Below are positions 1-11,414 of a stretch of 64,000 bases of DNA, in pieces. Under the pieces are notes generated by a model. The model saw only the letters and a program-made list of their open reading frames with translations. It did not search any database and was not told where the DNA came from. Both the position numbers and the translations under genes were made by a program. The stretch is from Chlorobium sp. N1 (lineage in GTDB: Bacteria > Bacteroidota > Chlorobiia > Chlorobiales > Chlorobiaceae). Numbering within the stretch: the stretch's first letter is position 1; each line of letters opens with the position of its first letter. Location of the stretch: positions 62,001 through 126,000 of the forward strand of contig NZ_SJPA01000003.1 in assembly GCF_004332115.1 (NCBI RefSeq), read 5' to 3'.

Positions 1-1
1 G

Positions 2-1579
2 ATCTTTGCCGGCTTTGTCGATCTGATCCGTATGAAGGGCATCATCTACGACAAGGAGGACGGCAGCACCTACGAAGAGGTCGCCATCCCGCACGATCTC
101 GAGAACGAGGCCCGCACCTGGCGTATCAATATGCTCGAGGCCGTTTCCGAGGTCGACGAGACCCTACTTGAGAAATATCTGAACGGTGAGGATATCACCG
201 AGGCTGAGATCCGCAAGGTTCTTCGCCAGGCTACGCTCAATGTCGACATCATTCCTGTCCTCTGCGGATCATCCTTCAAGAACAAGGGTGTGCAGTTCAT
301 GCTTGATGCTGTTGTCGACTATCTTGCTTCCCCGGTCGACGACGGCGAGGTCGAGGGTCACCACCCCCGCACCGAGGAGCCGGTTGTCCGCCATCCGAAA
401 GACGAGGAGCCGTTCGCCGCGCTTGCCTTCAAGATCGCGACCGATCCGTTCGTCGGTAAGCTTACTTTCTTCCGTGTCTATTCCGGTACGCTGAAGGCCG
501 GCAGCTATGTTCTGAATTCCATCACCGGCAAGAAAGAGCGCATCGGCCGCGTGCTGCAGATGCACTCCAACAAGCGTGAGGATATCGAGGTCGTCTACGC
601 TGGTGATATCGCCGCCGCCGTCGGCCTCAAAGAGGTCCGAACCGGTGATACGCTCTGCGACGAGCAGAATCCCGTCGTCCTTGAGAAGATGGTCTTCCCC
701 GAGCCGGTGATCCAGATCGCCATCGAGCCGAAGACCAAGGCCGATTCCGATAAGCTCGGCATGTCGCTTGCAAAGCTCGCCGAGGAGGATCCGACCTTCC
801 GCGTGAAGACCGATGAAGAAACCGGCCAGACGCTGATCGCGGGTATGGGCGAGCTCCACCTGGAGATTCTCGTCGACCGCCTGAAGCGCGAGTTCAAGGT
901 TGAGGCCAACGTCGGCCAGCCGCAGGTCGCCTATCGCGAAACCGTTCGCGCCAAGGTAGATTTCGAGGGCAAGTTCGTCCGCCAGTCGGGTGGTAAGGGT
1001 CAGTTCGGTCTCGTCAATATCACTGTCGAGCCTCTCGAGGAGGGCAAGGGTTACGAGTTCGTCGACGCCATCAAGGGCGGCGTGATCCCCAGGGAGTACA
1101 TCCCCGCGGTCAACGCCGGTATCCAGCAGGCGATGAAGGATGGCGTGGTCGCAGGTTACCCGATGCAGGATATCAAGGTTACGCTTTTCGACGGCAAGTA
1201 CCACGACGTCGACTCTTCGGAAATGGCGTTCAAGATCGCCGGTTCGATCGGTTTCAAGGGTGCGGCACGCAAGGCTTCGCCGGTGCTGCTCGAGCCGATC
1301 ATGAAGGTGGAGGTCATCACCCCCGAGGAGTATCTCGGCGACGTGATGGGCGACCTCTCCAGCCGTCGCGGACATATCGAGGGCATGGGCCAGAGGGCAG
1401 GCGCGCAGTTCGTCGGCGCCAAGGTCCCGCTCTCCTCCATGTTCGGTTACTCGACCGACCTGCGGTCGATGACCCAGGGCCGTGCGAACTACTCGATGGA
1501 GTTCGAGAGCTACCGCGAGGTTCCGCGCAATATCGCCGACACGCTCCAGGAGAAGAGGGTCGAGAAGGATGAGTATTAA
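2..1579 (+). CDS. fusA: Elongation factor G, 5'-truncated by window edge
   Basis: Translocation GTPase of the ribosome. The reading frame is open from the first bases, so the gene starts upstream of the window. The visible 525 residues cover the end of the G domain and domains II to V; the P-loop and other G motifs lie outside. Recognisable blocks are [14 protein letters not shown] (domain III), the domain IV stretch ending [12 protein letters not shown], the domain V start [20 protein letters not shown], and the C-terminal [15 protein letters not shown]. tuf follows 64 bp downstream on the same strand, the usual str order. Identity is secure; only completeness is unknown. Confidence 0.97.
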   Translation: MFAGFVDLIRMKGIIYDKEDGSTYEEVAIPHDLENEARTWRINMLEAVSEVDETLLEKYLNGEDITEAEIRKVLRQATLNVDIIPVLCGSSFKNKGVQFMLDAVVDYLASPVDDGEVEGHHPRTEEPVVRHPKDEEPFAALAFKIATDPFVGKLTFFRVYSGTLKAGSYVLNSITGKKERIGRVLQMHSNKREDIEVVYAGDIAAAVGLKEVRTGDTLCDEQNPVVLEKMVFPEPVIQIAIEPKTKADSDKLGMSLAKLAEEDPTFRVKTDEETGQTLIAGMGELHLEILVDRLKREFKVEANVGQPQVAYRETVRAKVDFEGKFVRQSGGKGQFGLVNITVEPLEEGKGYEFVDAIKGGVIPREYIPAVNAGIQQAMKDGVVAGYPMQDIKVTLFDGKYHDVDSSEMAFKIAGSIGFKGAARKASPVLLEPIMKVEVITPEEYLGDVMGDLSSRRGHIEGMGQRAGAQFVGAKVPLSSMFGYSTDLRSMTQGRANYSMEFESYREVPRNIADTLQEKRVEKDEY

Positions 1580-1643
1580 GACGAGAGATTGAGCAGTTCA
1601 TTTTTCACTACCAACAACAAACAGACAGACCGGAGATACAGTT

Positions 1644-2825
<1,182 letters not shown>

Positions 2826-2845
2826 GGCAGTTTGTATGGCGTCCC

Positions 2846-2877
2846 GGGGCGGGATGAAAAAATCCCGCCCCTTTTTT
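2846..2877 (+). terminator. Intrinsic terminator after tuf
   Basis: A perfect 10-bp GC-rich stem (2846-2855 pairing with 2862-2871) closes a 6-base A-rich loop and is followed by six T residues. It lies 20 bp after the tuf stop and 27 bp before the rpsJ start, so it separates the str genes from the S10 genes. Confidence 0.9.
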
Positions 2878-2904
2878 ATTGATAACACGAAACAGGGTTG
2901 ACAA

Positions 2905-3216
2905 GTGGCTGTACAGCAAAAGATAAGGATCAAGCTCAAGTCCTACGACCATAGCCTGGTTGACAAGTGGGCTTTACGGATTATTGATGTGGTCAAGCAG
3001 ACTGATGCCATCATCTTTGGTCCCATACCGCTGCCGACGAAATCGCATGTGTATACCGTTAACCGGTCTCCCCATGTCGACAAGAAGTCCAGGGAGCAGT
3101 TCTCGTTCTCGTCACACAAGCGGCTTATCGAGATCATGAACCCGACTTCCAGAACCATCGATATGCTCATGAAGCTTGAGCTTCCGAGCGGTGTAGATGT
3201 AGAAATCAAGTCTTAA
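2905..3216 (+). CDS. rpsJ: 30S ribosomal protein S10
   Basis: Small-subunit head protein that is also NusE, the NusB partner in transcription antitermination. 103 residues, normal length, with the conserved [10 protein letters not shown] and [21 protein letters not shown]-type core (residues 15-60). The start is GTG, with only a weak purine stretch (acaggg) upstream. A 13-base sequence overlapping the start codon is repeated inside codons 18-22. First gene of the S10 group, directly behind the tuf terminator. Confidence 0.97.
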   Translation: MAVQQKIRIKLKSYDHSLVDKWALRIIDVVKQTDAIIFGPIPLPTKSHVYTVNRSPHVDKKSREQFSFSSHKRLIEIMNPTSRTIDMLMKLELPSGVDVEIKS

Positions 3217-3238
3217 AGAATTAGATAAAGCTATTGAT

Positions 3239-3868
3239 ATGGGTGCGATTCTTGGAAAGAAAATCGGCATGACCCGTTTATATAATGATAAACGCGAGGC
3301 CGTGCCCTGCACGATCATCCAGGCAGGACCGTGCTTCGTGACGCAGGTCAAGAATGCGGAGAAGGATGGCTACGATGCGATACAGATTGGTATCGGTGAG
3401 CGTAAGGAGCATAAAGTGACCAAGCCGATGCTCGGCCATTACAAGAAGGCCGGGGTCACCCCGGGCTACATGATGGCAGAGTTCGATGCATCCATGTTCG
3501 ATGGCGAGCTTGCAGCAGGCAGCCCCGTCAGCGTAGAGTCCTTTACGGAGGGCGAGATCGTCAACGTTCTCGGCGTCTCCAAGGGCAAGGGCTTTGCCGG
3601 CGTCGTCAAGCGCCACAACTTCGGCGGCGGTTCCCGTACCCATGGCCAGTCCGACAGGCTCCGCGCCCCGGGTTCGGTCGGTGGATCGAGCGACCCTTCG
3701 CGTACCTTCAAGGGTACCAGGATGGCGGGTCGCATGGGATCGGACAACGTCACCGTCAGGAACCTCCAGGTCGTGAAGATCATGGCCGAGTCGAACCTGA
3801 TCATGGTGAAGGGTGCCGTTCCCGGTCCGAAGAACTCCTATGTCAAGATTGTTTCTATAAAAAAGTAA
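3239..3868 (+). CDS. rplC: 50S ribosomal protein L3
   Basis: Early-assembly large-subunit protein that reaches toward the peptidyl-transferase centre. 209 residues, typical length. It starts with the standard [15 protein letters not shown] and carries the central extension with [17 protein letters not shown] and [16 protein letters not shown]. The loop that carries the methylated glutamine in E. coli reads [12 protein letters not shown] here and has no glutamine, as in many bacteria. It begins 22 bp after rpsJ and continues the S10 operon. Confidence 0.98.
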   Translation: MGAILGKKIGMTRLYNDKREAVPCTIIQAGPCFVTQVKNAEKDGYDAIQIGIGERKEHKVTKPMLGHYKKAGVTPGYMMAEFDASMFDGELAAGSPVSVESFTEGEIVNVLGVSKGKGFAGVVKRHNFGGGSRTHGQSDRLRAPGSVGGSSDPSRTFKGTRMAGRMGSDNVTVRNLQVVKIMAESNLIMVKGAVPGPKNSYVKIVSIKK

Positions 3869-3887
3869 ATGCTGAGAGCGCGAAGCT

Positions 3888-4514
3888 ATGGAACTTAAAG
3901 TCTTAAATACTGCCGGTGCTGAAACCGGGGAAGTGGTTACGCTCCGTGACGATATATTCGGCGCCGAAGTATCCGAGCATGCGATCTGGCTCGACGTCAA
4001 GTCGATCCTCGCCAACAAGCGCCAGGGCACGCACAAGGCCAAGACCCGCGCGGAAGTCCGCGGCGGCGGCCGCAAGCCCTACCGCCAGAAGGGAACCGGC
4101 AACGCCCGCCAGGGTTCGACCCGTTCCCCCCTCATGGTCGGCGGTGGCACCATCTTTGGGCCCACCCCCCACGGCTACGACCAGAAGGTCAACCGCAAGG
4201 TCAAGCAGCTTGCCCGCCGTTCGGCGTTCAGCTCCAAGGCCCAGGAAGGCAGGATCCTCGTCGTCGAGGACTTCGCGCTCGAGCAGATCAAGACCAAGCC
4301 GGTCGCCGATATGCTGAAGAACCTCGGGCTCGATGAGAAGAAGACCCTCATGCTGACGCCCGACTATAACCTGGTCATCGCCCGTTCCGGCCGCAACATC
4401 GAGGCGCTCAACATCATGACCGCCGAGAAGGCTTCGACCTACGACATCCTCAACAGCCACACCGTGCTGTTCCAGAAGGCCGCATTGAAGAAATTAGAAG
4501 AGACTTTAGGGTAA
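3888..4514 (+). CDS. rplD: 50S ribosomal protein L4
   Basis: Large-subunit protein with a long loop lining the exit tunnel. In some bacteria it represses the S10 operon; no such leader is evident here. 208 residues, normal length. The tunnel-loop signature [18 protein letters not shown] lies near residues 63-80, followed by [13 protein letters not shown]. Starts 19 bp after rplC. Confidence 0.98.
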   Translation: MELKVLNTAGAETGEVVTLRDDIFGAEVSEHAIWLDVKSILANKRQGTHKAKTRAEVRGGGRKPYRQKGTGNARQGSTRSPLMVGGGTIFGPTPHGYDQKVNRKVKQLARRSAFSSKAQEGRILVVEDFALEQIKTKPVADMLKNLGLDEKKTLMLTPDYNLVIARSGRNIEALNIMTAEKASTYDILNSHTVLFQKAALKKLEETLG

Positions 4515-4544
4515 CCGCTGATTCAGCAAAAAGGAGTGAAGAGA

Positions 4545-4856
4545 ATGAAAAACCCGTTGTTGCGCCCCTGGCTGACCGAGAAAAGCACCGGGCTCACCGA
4601 GCAGAAAGGGCAGTATGTGTTCCAGGTCAAGCTGGATGCCGACAAGATCGATATCAGGATGGCGGTAGAGGAGAAGTTCGGCGTGGAAGTCAAAAGCGTC
4701 CGCACGGTCAACTGCCTTGGAAAGTCCCGTCGCCAGTACACCCGCAAAGGGCTCATCGCCGGCAAGAAGAACGACTGGAAGAAAGCGATCGTCACCCTCC
4801 AGGAGGGCCAGTCCATCGACTACTACTCCGGAGCGACTCCGAAGGGCGAAGGATAG
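4545..4856 (+). CDS. rplW: 50S ribosomal protein L23
   Basis: Tunnel-exit protein that docks trigger factor and SRP. The ATG at 4545 is chosen (103 residues) because an AAGGAG Shine-Dalgarno at 4531-4536 sits 8 bases upstream. The in-frame GTG at 4536 would overlap that site and add only three residues. The start reads [19 protein letters not shown], and the family core NRKGxx-type loop appears as [23 protein letters not shown] near residues 65-85. In order between L4 and L2. Confidence 0.96.
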   Translation: MKNPLLRPWLTEKSTGLTEQKGQYVFQVKLDADKIDIRMAVEEKFGVEVKSVRTVNCLGKSRRQYTRKGLIAGKKNDWKKAIVTLQEGQSIDYYSGATPKGEG

Positions 4857-4889
4857 AAATTACTTTTAAAGGATAGATCTTAATTCACA

Positions 4890-5729
4890 ATGGCTATTAG
4901 GAAATTAGCGCCGGTCACGCCTGGGTCACGATTCATGTCGTACCCGGCATTCGATGAAATCACCAAGAGCGAGCCGGAAAAGAGCCTGCTCGTCCCCCTC
5001 AAGAAGTCGGGCGGACGCAACGCTGCAGGCCGCAAGACCTCGCGTCATCGTGGCGGCGGACACAAGCGCCAGTACCGCATCATCGATTTCAAGCGCAACA
5101 AGGACGGTATCCCCGCCACCGTTGCCGCGATCGAATACGACCCGAACCGTTCTTCGCGTATTGCATTATTGCATTATAAAGACGGAGAAAAGCGTTATAT
5201 TCTCGCCCCGAAGGGTATCGTCGTGGGTGACGTCCTTGAAAGCGGAGAGAAGGTGGAGATCAGGGCTGGCAATACCATGCCCCTGAAAAACATCCCGCTC
5301 GGCACCGACATCCACAACATCGAGATGCGTGCGGGTAAAGGTGGACAGATCGTCCGTTCGGCAGGCGCTTTCGCAGTGCTCGCCGCCCGTGAAGGCGACT
5401 ATGTCACCCTCAAGCTTCCTTCCGGCGAGATCCGCAAGGTCCGTGTTGAGTGCCGCGCCACCATCGGCGTCGTCGGCAACTCCGACCACGAGAACCTGGA
5501 CCTCGGCAAGGCAGGACGCAGCCGCTGGCTCGGCATCCGCCCGCAGACCCGCGGTATGGCCATGAACCCGGTCGACCATCCGATGGGCGGCGGTGAAGGC
5601 AGATCGAAGTCCGGCGGTGGCCGCAAGCATCCGAAGTCCCCGTGGGGCCAGCTTGCAAAGGGCCAGAAGACCCGCAACAAGAAGAAAGCGTCACAGAAAC
5701 TGATCGTGCGCGGCAGGAATGCCAAATAA
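4890..5729 (+). CDS. rplB: 50S ribosomal protein L2
   Basis: Core 23S rRNA-binding protein needed for subunit joining and peptidyl transfer. 279 residues, normal length. The N-terminal region contains [17 protein letters not shown]. The C-terminal extension has [19 protein letters not shown], which keeps the Asp-His pair linked to function in E. coli, then the basic tail [17 protein letters not shown]. It starts 33 bp after rplW, with AAGGATAG upstream. Confidence 0.98.
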   Translation: MAIRKLAPVTPGSRFMSYPAFDEITKSEPEKSLLVPLKKSGGRNAAGRKTSRHRGGGHKRQYRIIDFKRNKDGIPATVAAIEYDPNRSSRIALLHYKDGEKRYILAPKGIVVGDVLESGEKVEIRAGNTMPLKNIPLGTDIHNIEMRAGKGGQIVRSAGAFAVLAAREGDYVTLKLPSGEIRKVRVECRATIGVVGNSDHENLDLGKAGRSRWLGIRPQTRGMAMNPVDHPMGGGEGRSKSGGGRKHPKSPWGQLAKGQKTRNKKKASQKLIVRGRNAK

Positions 5730-5763
5730 ACGATAGAGGATAAAAACTTCAAGCAGAGAAACA

Positions 5764-6060
5764 ATGCCAAGATCACTTAAGAAGGGCCCGTTCATAGACA
5801 TAAAGCTGGAAAAGCGGATCCTTGACATGAACAGCAGGAGTGAAAAGAAGGTCCTGAAGACCTGGTCGAGGAGCACCATGATCTCCCCGGACTTCGTCGG
5901 CCACACGATTGCGGTCCATAACGGCAAGACCCATGTTCCCGTCTACGTCAGCGACAACATGGTCGGTCACAAGCTTGGAGAGTTTGCCCCGACGAGGACC
6001 TACCGCGGCCATGCCGGCGGAAAGGCCGAGAAAGGCGGTTCGGCCCCGAAGAGAAAATAA
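5764..6060 (+). CDS. rpsS: 30S ribosomal protein S19
   Basis: Head protein of the small subunit that binds 16S rRNA with S13. 98 residues, slightly longer than the E. coli protein at the C-terminus. Family motifs are [11 protein letters not shown] at the start, [20 protein letters not shown] in the middle, and [22 protein letters not shown]. It follows L2 and precedes L22, the standard S10 order. Confidence 0.98.
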   Translation: MPRSLKKGPFIDIKLEKRILDMNSRSEKKVLKTWSRSTMISPDFVGHTIAVHNGKTHVPVYVSDNMVGHKLGEFAPTRTYRGHAGGKAEKGGSAPKRK

Positions 6061-6091
6061 AAAGCAACAACGCACGCGTAAAGACACCATC

Positions 6092-6451
6092 ATGCAAGCT
6101 AAAGCAATTTTACGGCATACGCCGACATCGCCCCGCAAAATGCGTCTCGTTGCGGGCCTCGTCCGCGGCAAGCAGGTCGCAGAGGCAAAGGCCATCCTGC
6201 TGAACTCGACGAAGGCGGCATCGCGCAACGCGCTCCAGACCCTGAAGTCTGCAGTCGCCAACTATGCGCAGCTCAACCCCGAAGAGCGCGTCGGCGACCA
6301 GGAGCTCTTCGTCAAGTCGGTGTACGTCGATGAAGGCGCAACGCTGAAAAGGATGCTTCCCGCACCGATGGGTCGCGCATACAGGGTCCGCAAGCGGTCG
6401 AACCACTTGACCATCATCGTGGACAAGGTCAAGAATCCAGCAACTAAATAA
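6092..6451 (+). CDS. rplV: 50S ribosomal protein L22
   Basis: Large-subunit protein whose beta-hairpin lines the exit tunnel near macrolide sites. 119 residues from the ATG at 6092 ([20 protein letters not shown]). The frame is open further upstream into rpsS sequence, but the conserved family begins here. The C-terminal loop contains [20 protein letters not shown], the tunnel hairpin. It lies 31 bp after rpsS. Confidence 0.96.
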   Translation: MQAKAILRHTPTSPRKMRLVAGLVRGKQVAEAKAILLNSTKAASRNALQTLKSAVANYAQLNPEERVGDQELFVKSVYVDEGATLKRMLPAPMGRAYRVRKRSNHLTIIVDKVKNPATK

Positions 6452-6468
6452 CTTAGAAGGAGAGAACA

Positions 6469-7224
6469 TTGGGTCAGAAAGTCAATCCTACTGGATTCAG
6501 GCTCGGCATCATCAGGGACTGGACCTCGCGCTGGTACGATGACGCACCGGTCATCTCGGACAAGATCAAACAGGACTATGTCATACGCAACTACGTCAAT
6601 ACCCGTCTGAAGCGTGAGAAGGCCGGCATCGCCCGTATCGTCATCGAGCGTACGACCAAGCTCATCAAGATCAATATCTACGCAGCCCGCCCCGGCGCCG
6701 TTGTCGGCCGCAAGGGTGAGGAGATCAACAACCTTTCGCAGGAGCTCGGCCGCATCACCGGCAGGGATGTCAAGATCGACGTCGTCGAGGTGGTCAAGCC
6801 CGAAATCGAGTCGCAGCTGATCGGCGAGAACATCGCCTACCAGCTCGAGAACCGCGTCTCCTTCCGCCGTGCCATGAAGATGGCGATCCAGCAGGCCATG
6901 CGCGGTGGCGCAGAGGGCATCAGGATCCGCTGCGCAGGTCGTCTCGGCGGCGCCGAGATCGCCCGTTCCGAGCAGTACAAGGAAGGCAAGATCCCGCTTC
7001 ACACGATTCGTGCCAACGTCGACTACGCAAGCGTTACCGCCCACACCATCGCCGGCACCATCGGCATCAAGGTCTGGGTCTACAAGGGCGAGGTCCTCAA
7101 CCAGCGCATCGACGCCATCGAAGAGGAAGAGATGAAGAGGATCAAGGAGCGCCGCAGCGATTCCGGTCCGCGTTCACGCGGAGATCGCAGCAAGCGCCGC
7201 CGCCGTCCCGCTGGCAGGGACTGA
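6469..7224 (+). CDS. rpsC: 30S ribosomal protein S3
   Basis: Head protein forming part of the mRNA entry tunnel. 251 residues, with the start [22 protein letters not shown] start at 6469 is used, with GAAGGAGA immediately upstream. The KH domain shows [17 protein letters not shown] near residues 78-95. A basic C-terminal tail ([12 protein letters not shown]) extends past the E. coli length. A TTG start for a highly expressed r-protein is noteworthy but well supported by the Shine-Dalgarno. Confidence 0.97.
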   Translation: MGQKVNPTGFRLGIIRDWTSRWYDDAPVISDKIKQDYVIRNYVNTRLKREKAGIARIVIERTTKLIKINIYAARPGAVVGRKGEEINNLSQELGRITGRDVKIDVVEVVKPEIESQLIGENIAYQLENRVSFRRAMKMAIQQAMRGGAEGIRIRCAGRLGGAEIARSEQYKEGKIPLHTIRANVDYASVTAHTIAGTIGIKVWVYKGEVLNQRIDAIEEEEMKRIKERRSDSGPRSRGDRSKRRRRPAGRD

Positions 7225-7270
7225 AGAACCAGTACAATACAATTAGAAGAAAACAGATGGAGTTGCCGGT

Positions 7271-7690
7271 ATGTTAATGCCAAAGAGAGTTAAATACAGA
7301 AAGACGCAGCGTGGCCGCATGAAGGGCAATGCCGGACGGGGCACCTCCGTCTCTTTCGGTTCGTTCGGTCTGAAAGCCCTCGAGCCGGCATGGATCACCA
7401 GCCGCCAGATCGAGGCCGCCCGTGTGGCGATGAACCGGTACATGAAGAGGGACGGTAAGATCTGGATCAGGATTTTCCCCGACAAGCCGGTCACCAAGAA
7501 AGCCGCCGAGACCCGCATGGGTTCGGGTAAGGGTTCCCCCGAGTTCTGGGTCGCCGTCGTCAAGCCGGGCCGCGTCATGTTCGAGGCCGATGGTGTGCCG
7601 CGCGAGATTGCCACCGAGGCGTTCCGCCTTGCCGCAAAGAAGCTGCCGATCAAGACCCGCTTCATCGTCCGTCCCGACTACGAAGGATAA
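7271..7690 (+). CDS. rplP: 50S ribosomal protein L16
   Basis: Organises the A-site tRNA elbow contact on the large subunit. 139 residues. The N-terminus [19 protein letters not shown] matches the family, and the ATG at 7271 fits better than the one two codons later because most members keep three residues before KR. The conserved [19 protein letters not shown] lies near residues 80-98. Next in S10 order after S3. Confidence 0.97.
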   Translation: MLMPKRVKYRKTQRGRMKGNAGRGTSVSFGSFGLKALEPAWITSRQIEAARVAMNRYMKRDGKIWIRIFPDKPVTKKAAETRMGSGKGSPEFWVAVVKPGRVMFEADGVPREIATEAFRLAAKKLPIKTRFIVRPDYEG

Positions 7691-7720
7691 AGAGAATCAT
7701 CAAGCAAGAGCGCCAATACT

Positions 7721-7927
7721 ATGAAAAAGCACGAAATAGCGGCAATGAACGAGAAAGAGCTTGTCGAGCGGATTACGGAGCTTGAGGATCGACTCGCCGA
7801 CATCAATTTCTACAAGGTCATTGAACAGCCGCAGAACCCGATGGTTTTCCGCAACTCCCGCCGGGAGATTGCCCGCATGAAAACCCGTCTCCATCAGCTG
7901 CAGGCCGCAGCGCCGCAGCAGGGCTGA
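7721..7927 (+). CDS. rpmC: 50S ribosomal protein L29
   Basis: Small helical tunnel-exit protein next to L23. 68 residues, typical length. Recognisable features are MKKHEIAAMNEKELVERI at the N-terminus, the central coiled region, and NSRREIARMKTRLHQ at the C-terminal helix. It lies between L16 and S17, where L29 always falls in this operon. Confidence 0.96.
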   Translation: MKKHEIAAMNEKELVERITELEDRLADINFYKVIEQPQNPMVFRNSRREIARMKTRLHQLQAAAPQQG

Positions 7928-7974
7928 GCTGAGCATCATAAATACAACAGATCACTTACATGGGAGAGAAGAAC

Positions 7975-8259
7975 ATGGCCAGCAGCTCAACAGAAGGGCA
8001 GGCAGAAGCAAGGGGCAGGAAGAAGAGCTGGACCGGCAAGGTCGTCAGCGACAGGATGGACAAGGCCATCATCGTCGCCGTTGAGCGCAGGGTGCAGCAT
8101 CCCGTCTACAAGAAGTATTTCAAGAAGACCACCAGGCTCATGGCCCACGACGAGAAGAACGAAGCCGGAATCGGCGATCTCGTCAAGGTCACCGAGTGCC
8201 GCCCGCTGAGCAAGCGCAAGAGCTGCCGTCTGGTCGAAATCGTCGAGAAGGCGAAGTAA
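7975..8259 (+). CDS. rpsQ: 30S ribosomal protein S17
   Basis: Primary 16S rRNA-binding OB-fold protein. The ATG at 7975 (94 residues) is preferred because GGGAG lies 8 bases upstream; an ATG at 7960 in frame would overlap that site. The core [38 protein letters not shown] and [14 protein letters not shown] is typical. About 15 extra residues rich in Ser, Gly and Glu precede the core compared with E. coli. Confidence 0.95.
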   Translation: MASSSTEGQAEARGRKKSWTGKVVSDRMDKAIIVAVERRVQHPVYKKYFKKTTRLMAHDEKNEAGIGDLVKVTECRPLSKRKSCRLVEIVEKAK

Positions 8260-8298
8260 GAGTCTCTTATCCATACACTTATTAAAGTTTGATACAGG

Positions 8299-8667
8299 AT
8301 GATCCAGAAAGAAACCAATCTGGTTGTAGCAGATAACAGCGGGGCGAAGAAGGTACGCTGCATTCATGTGTTCGGCGGTACCGGTAGGCGCTACGCCTCC
8401 CTCGGTGACCAGGTCATCGTTTCGGTGAAGGCTGCCGTTCCCGGTGGGGTCGTCAAGAAGAAAGAGGTCTGCAAGGCCGTCGTCGTCCGTTGCGCAAAGG
8501 AACAGCGCCGCCGTGACGGTTCGTACATCCGCTTCGACGAGAACGCCGTCGTGCTGCTCAACGCGCAGGGCGAGCCGAGGGGAACCCGCATCTTCGGGCC
8601 CGTCGCACGCGAGCTTCGCGACAGGAAGTACATGAAGATCGTTTCGCTTGCACCGGAAGTCCTCTGA
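8299..8667 (+). CDS. rplN: 50S ribosomal protein L14
   Basis: Intersubunit-bridge protein and binding site for RsfS. 122 residues, exact family length. It begins [19 protein letters not shown] and contains [19 protein letters not shown] and [20 protein letters not shown]. It starts the spc-type half of the cluster and is followed after 10 bp by a tRNA gene, so its mRNA 3' end could be set by tRNA processing. Confidence 0.98.
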   Translation: MIQKETNLVVADNSGAKKVRCIHVFGGTGRRYASLGDQVIVSVKAAVPGGVVKKKEVCKAVVVRCAKEQRRRDGSYIRFDENAVVLLNAQGEPRGTRIFGPVARELRDRKYMKIVSLAPEVL

Positions 8668-8677
8668 GGCAAGTCAG

Positions 8678-8750
8678 GCGGGAGTAACTCAGTTGGTAGA
8701 GTCACAGCCTTCCAAGCTGTTGGTCGCGAGTTCGAGTCTCGTCTCCCGCT
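8678..8750 (+). tRNA. tRNA-Gly (anticodon UCC)
   Basis: 73 nt with a complete cloverleaf. The 7-bp acceptor stem (GCGGGAG pairs with CTCCCGC) is followed by discriminator U. The D-arm is ACTC/GAGT. The anticodon stem ACAGC/GCTGT holds loop CTTCCAA, giving anticodon TCC. The T-arm has TTCGAGT in the loop. The CCA end is not encoded. The gene lies between rplN and rplX on the same strand, so it is probably co-transcribed with r-protein mRNA. Confidence 0.96.
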
Positions 8751-8782
8751 CAGGATTCAAGAATACTTACCATTAGCATACA

Positions 8783-9025
8783 ATGAAAACAGGTCTGAAG
8801 AGAGTCAAGCTGCACGTGAAGAAGAACGACATGGTCGTCGTCCTCAGCGGCAATGACAGGGGCAAAAGCGGCAAGGTCCTCCGGGTGTACCCCGTGAAGA
8901 ATCGCGTGATCGTCGAGGGTGTCAACATCCGCAAGCGTCACATGCGCCCGACCCAGAGCAATCCCCAGGGATCGATCATCGAGCGCGAGTTCCCCATCCA
9001 CGCTTCGAACGTCAGGAAGAGCTGA
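8783..9025 (+). CDS. rplX: 50S ribosomal protein L24
   Basis: Assembly initiator of the large subunit. 80 residues, short but complete. The KOW motif is near the N-terminus: [20 protein letters not shown], then [18 protein letters not shown]. The protein ends soon after the conserved EFPIHASNV block. It begins 32 bp after the tRNA-Gly gene and has no strong Shine-Dalgarno. Confidence 0.96.
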   Translation: MKTGLKRVKLHVKKNDMVVVLSGNDRGKSGKVLRVYPVKNRVIVEGVNIRKRHMRPTQSNPQGSIIEREFPIHASNVRKS

Positions 9026-9081
9026 GTATTTCAATCAAAGACGGGATGACCAAGACCATCCCGGCAAAACAACACCCTTAC

Positions 9082-9666
<585 letters not shown>

Positions 9667-9687
9667 CCATACAACCAGGGAAGAGAG

Positions 9688-9957
9688 ATGGCCAAGAAAA
9701 GCGTAATAGCACGTAACGAGAAAAGGAAGATGCTGGTGGAAAAGTATGCCGCCAAGCGTGAGGAACTGCTGAAAGCCGGCGACTACGAGGCGCTCCGCAA
9801 GCTCCCCCGCGACAGCTCCGCCACCAGGGTCCGCAACCGCTGCGTCCTGACCGGCCGCGGCCGCGGTGTCTACGAGAAGTTCGGCCTCTGCCGCCATATG
9901 TTCCGCAAGCTCGCCCTCGAGGGAAAGCTTCCCGGTGTCAAGAAGGCCAGCTGGTAA
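9688..9957 (+). CDS. rpsN: 30S ribosomal protein S14 (zinc-independent long form)
   Basis: Small-subunit head protein. 89 residues, the long form. The zinc-ribbon CxxC pairs of the short form are absent; the region reads [20 protein letters not shown], then [23 protein letters not shown] at the end. It starts with [13 protein letters not shown] and lies 21 bp after L5 with GGGAAGAGAG upstream, a clear ribosome-binding site. Confidence 0.97.
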   Translation: MAKKSVIARNEKRKMLVEKYAAKREELLKAGDYEALRKLPRDSSATRVRNRCVLTGRGRGVYEKFGLCRHMFRKLALEGKLPGVKKASW

Positions 9958-10017
9958 CGCCGGCGCCTTCCTATAGAGAAAGGTATTTGTCCATTTTCGA
10001 AAGTAACCAACTTTGTC

Positions 10018-10413
10018 ATGCCTGTTACGGACTCCATTGCAGATTATATCACCCGCATCAGAAACGCGGGACGAGCAAAAAACAAAACGACCGATATCCC
10101 GCACTCGAAACTCAGGGAGAACATCTCGCAACTGCTCCAGGATAAGGGGTACATCAAGAGCTTTACGGTGATCAACACCGAGAAGTTCCCCTTTATCCGC
10201 ATCGAGCTGAAGTACACCGCTTCAGGCGAGCCCTCCATCAAGGAGATCACGAGGGTCAGCCGTCCCGGCAGGCGCATGTACGAGGGTAAGGATATCAAGA
10301 AATACCTCGGCGGCCTCGGCCTGTACATCCTCTCTTCGTCGAAGGGTGTGATTACAGACAAGGAGGCCCGGGAGCAGGGCGTCGGAGGAGAGATCCTGTT
10401 CCGTATCTATTAA
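10018..10413 (+). CDS. rpsH: 30S ribosomal protein S8
   Basis: Central-domain 16S rRNA-binding protein; in E. coli it represses the spc operon. 131 residues. The N-terminus [19 protein letters not shown] and the C-terminal signature [20 protein letters not shown] are diagnostic. It lies 60 bp after rpsN. No obvious Shine-Dalgarno precedes the ATG. Confidence 0.97.
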   Translation: MPVTDSIADYITRIRNAGRAKNKTTDIPHSKLRENISQLLQDKGYIKSFTVINTEKFPFIRIELKYTASGEPSIKEITRVSRPGRRMYEGKDIKKYLGGLGLYILSSSKGVITDKEAREQGVGGEILFRIY

Positions 10414-10443
10414 TCCACACAAGCCGGAAAGCAAGAGAATATC

Positions 10444-10983
10444 ATGTCAAGAATTGGAAAAATGCCCATCGCCATGGGCAACGGGGCGAAGATCGAGGTC
10501 AAGGGTGGCATCATTACGGTGACCGGCCCGAAAGGAACGCTCGACCAGCCCATGGTTGAAGAGGTGACGATCACTGAAGAGGATGGCAAGGTTCAGGTGC
10601 AGCGCATCAACGACAGCAAGCGTGCACGCGCCATGCACGGCCTGTATCGCATGCTGGTCAGCAACATGATCCAGGGCGTGACCAACGGCTTCACCCGGAA
10701 GCTCGAGATCGCCGGTGTCGGTTTCCGCGCCGAGATGAAGAGCGACCTGCTCGCCCTTACCCTCGGGTATTCGCACATGATCTACTTCAAGGCTCCGGAA
10801 GGCATCAAGCTGGAGACCCCCGACCCGGTCACCGTGCTCATCAGCGGCATCGACAAGGCACTCGTCGGACAGGTCGCAGCCAAGATCCGTTCGTTCCGCA
10901 AGCCTGAACCCTACCGTGGCAAGGGCATCAAGTATGAAGGCGAGATCATCCGCCGCAAGGAAGGCAAGGCTGCAGGCAAGTAA
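10444..10983 (+). CDS. rplF: 50S ribosomal protein L6
   Basis: Two-domain protein near the GTPase-associated centre. 179 residues, normal length. It begins MSRIGKMPIAMGNGAKIEV and contains GFTRKLEIAGVGFRAEMK and a C-terminal RSFRKPEPYRGKGIKYEGE, the family signature. AGCAAGAGAA lies upstream as a modest ribosome-binding site. In order between S8 and L18. Confidence 0.98.
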   Translation: MSRIGKMPIAMGNGAKIEVKGGIITVTGPKGTLDQPMVEEVTITEEDGKVQVQRINDSKRARAMHGLYRMLVSNMIQGVTNGFTRKLEIAGVGFRAEMKSDLLALTLGYSHMIYFKAPEGIKLETPDPVTVLISGIDKALVGQVAAKIRSFRKPEPYRGKGIKYEGEIIRRKEGKAAGK

Positions 10984-11030
10984 GGCCTCGGCGCTAGAAA
11001 GGGAATTAACATATACAACGGTTCAAGAGC

Positions 11031-11390
11031 ATGAGCAAGATCGACAAGGCCTCACGGAGGCAGAAAATCAAAGACAGGAGCAGGTTCTCGGTCGCAGGTA
11101 CCCAGGAAAAGCCGAGACTGTGCGTCTACAGGAGCCTCTCCCAGATTTACGCACAGCTGATCGACGACAACGGACAGAAGACCATCCTCGCCGTTTCGAG
11201 CATGTCCAAAGAGAACAAGGGACTCAAGGGTTCGAAGACGGAAGTCTGCCACACGGTTGGAAAGCAGCTTGCCGAGAAGGCCAAGGCCAAGGGCATCACC
11301 AACGTGGTCTTCGACCGCAACGGGTTCCGCTACCATGGCAGGGTCAAGGCTCTCGCTGATGGCGCACGTGAAGCTGGACTGATCTTTTAA
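11031..11390 (+). CDS. rplR: 50S ribosomal protein L18
   Basis: 5S rRNA-binding protein. 119 residues. The conserved [19 protein letters not shown] near the N-terminus and [20 protein letters not shown] near the C-terminus identify it. It follows L6 by 47 bp and precedes S5, the standard spc order. Confidence 0.98.
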   Translation: MSKIDKASRRQKIKDRSRFSVAGTQEKPRLCVYRSLSQIYAQLIDDNGQKTILAVSSMSKENKGLKGSKTEVCHTVGKQLAEKAKAKGITNVVFDRNGFRYHGRVKALADGAREAGLIF

Positions 11391-11414
11391 ACTTCTGACA
11401 AGAGAACGATACAC

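Noticed and set aside
2898-2926. TTGACA with a 17-base spacer to AGATAA overlapping the rpsJ start
   Set aside because: Transcription would begin inside rpsJ and remove its start codon, and the -10 is poor; likely chance.
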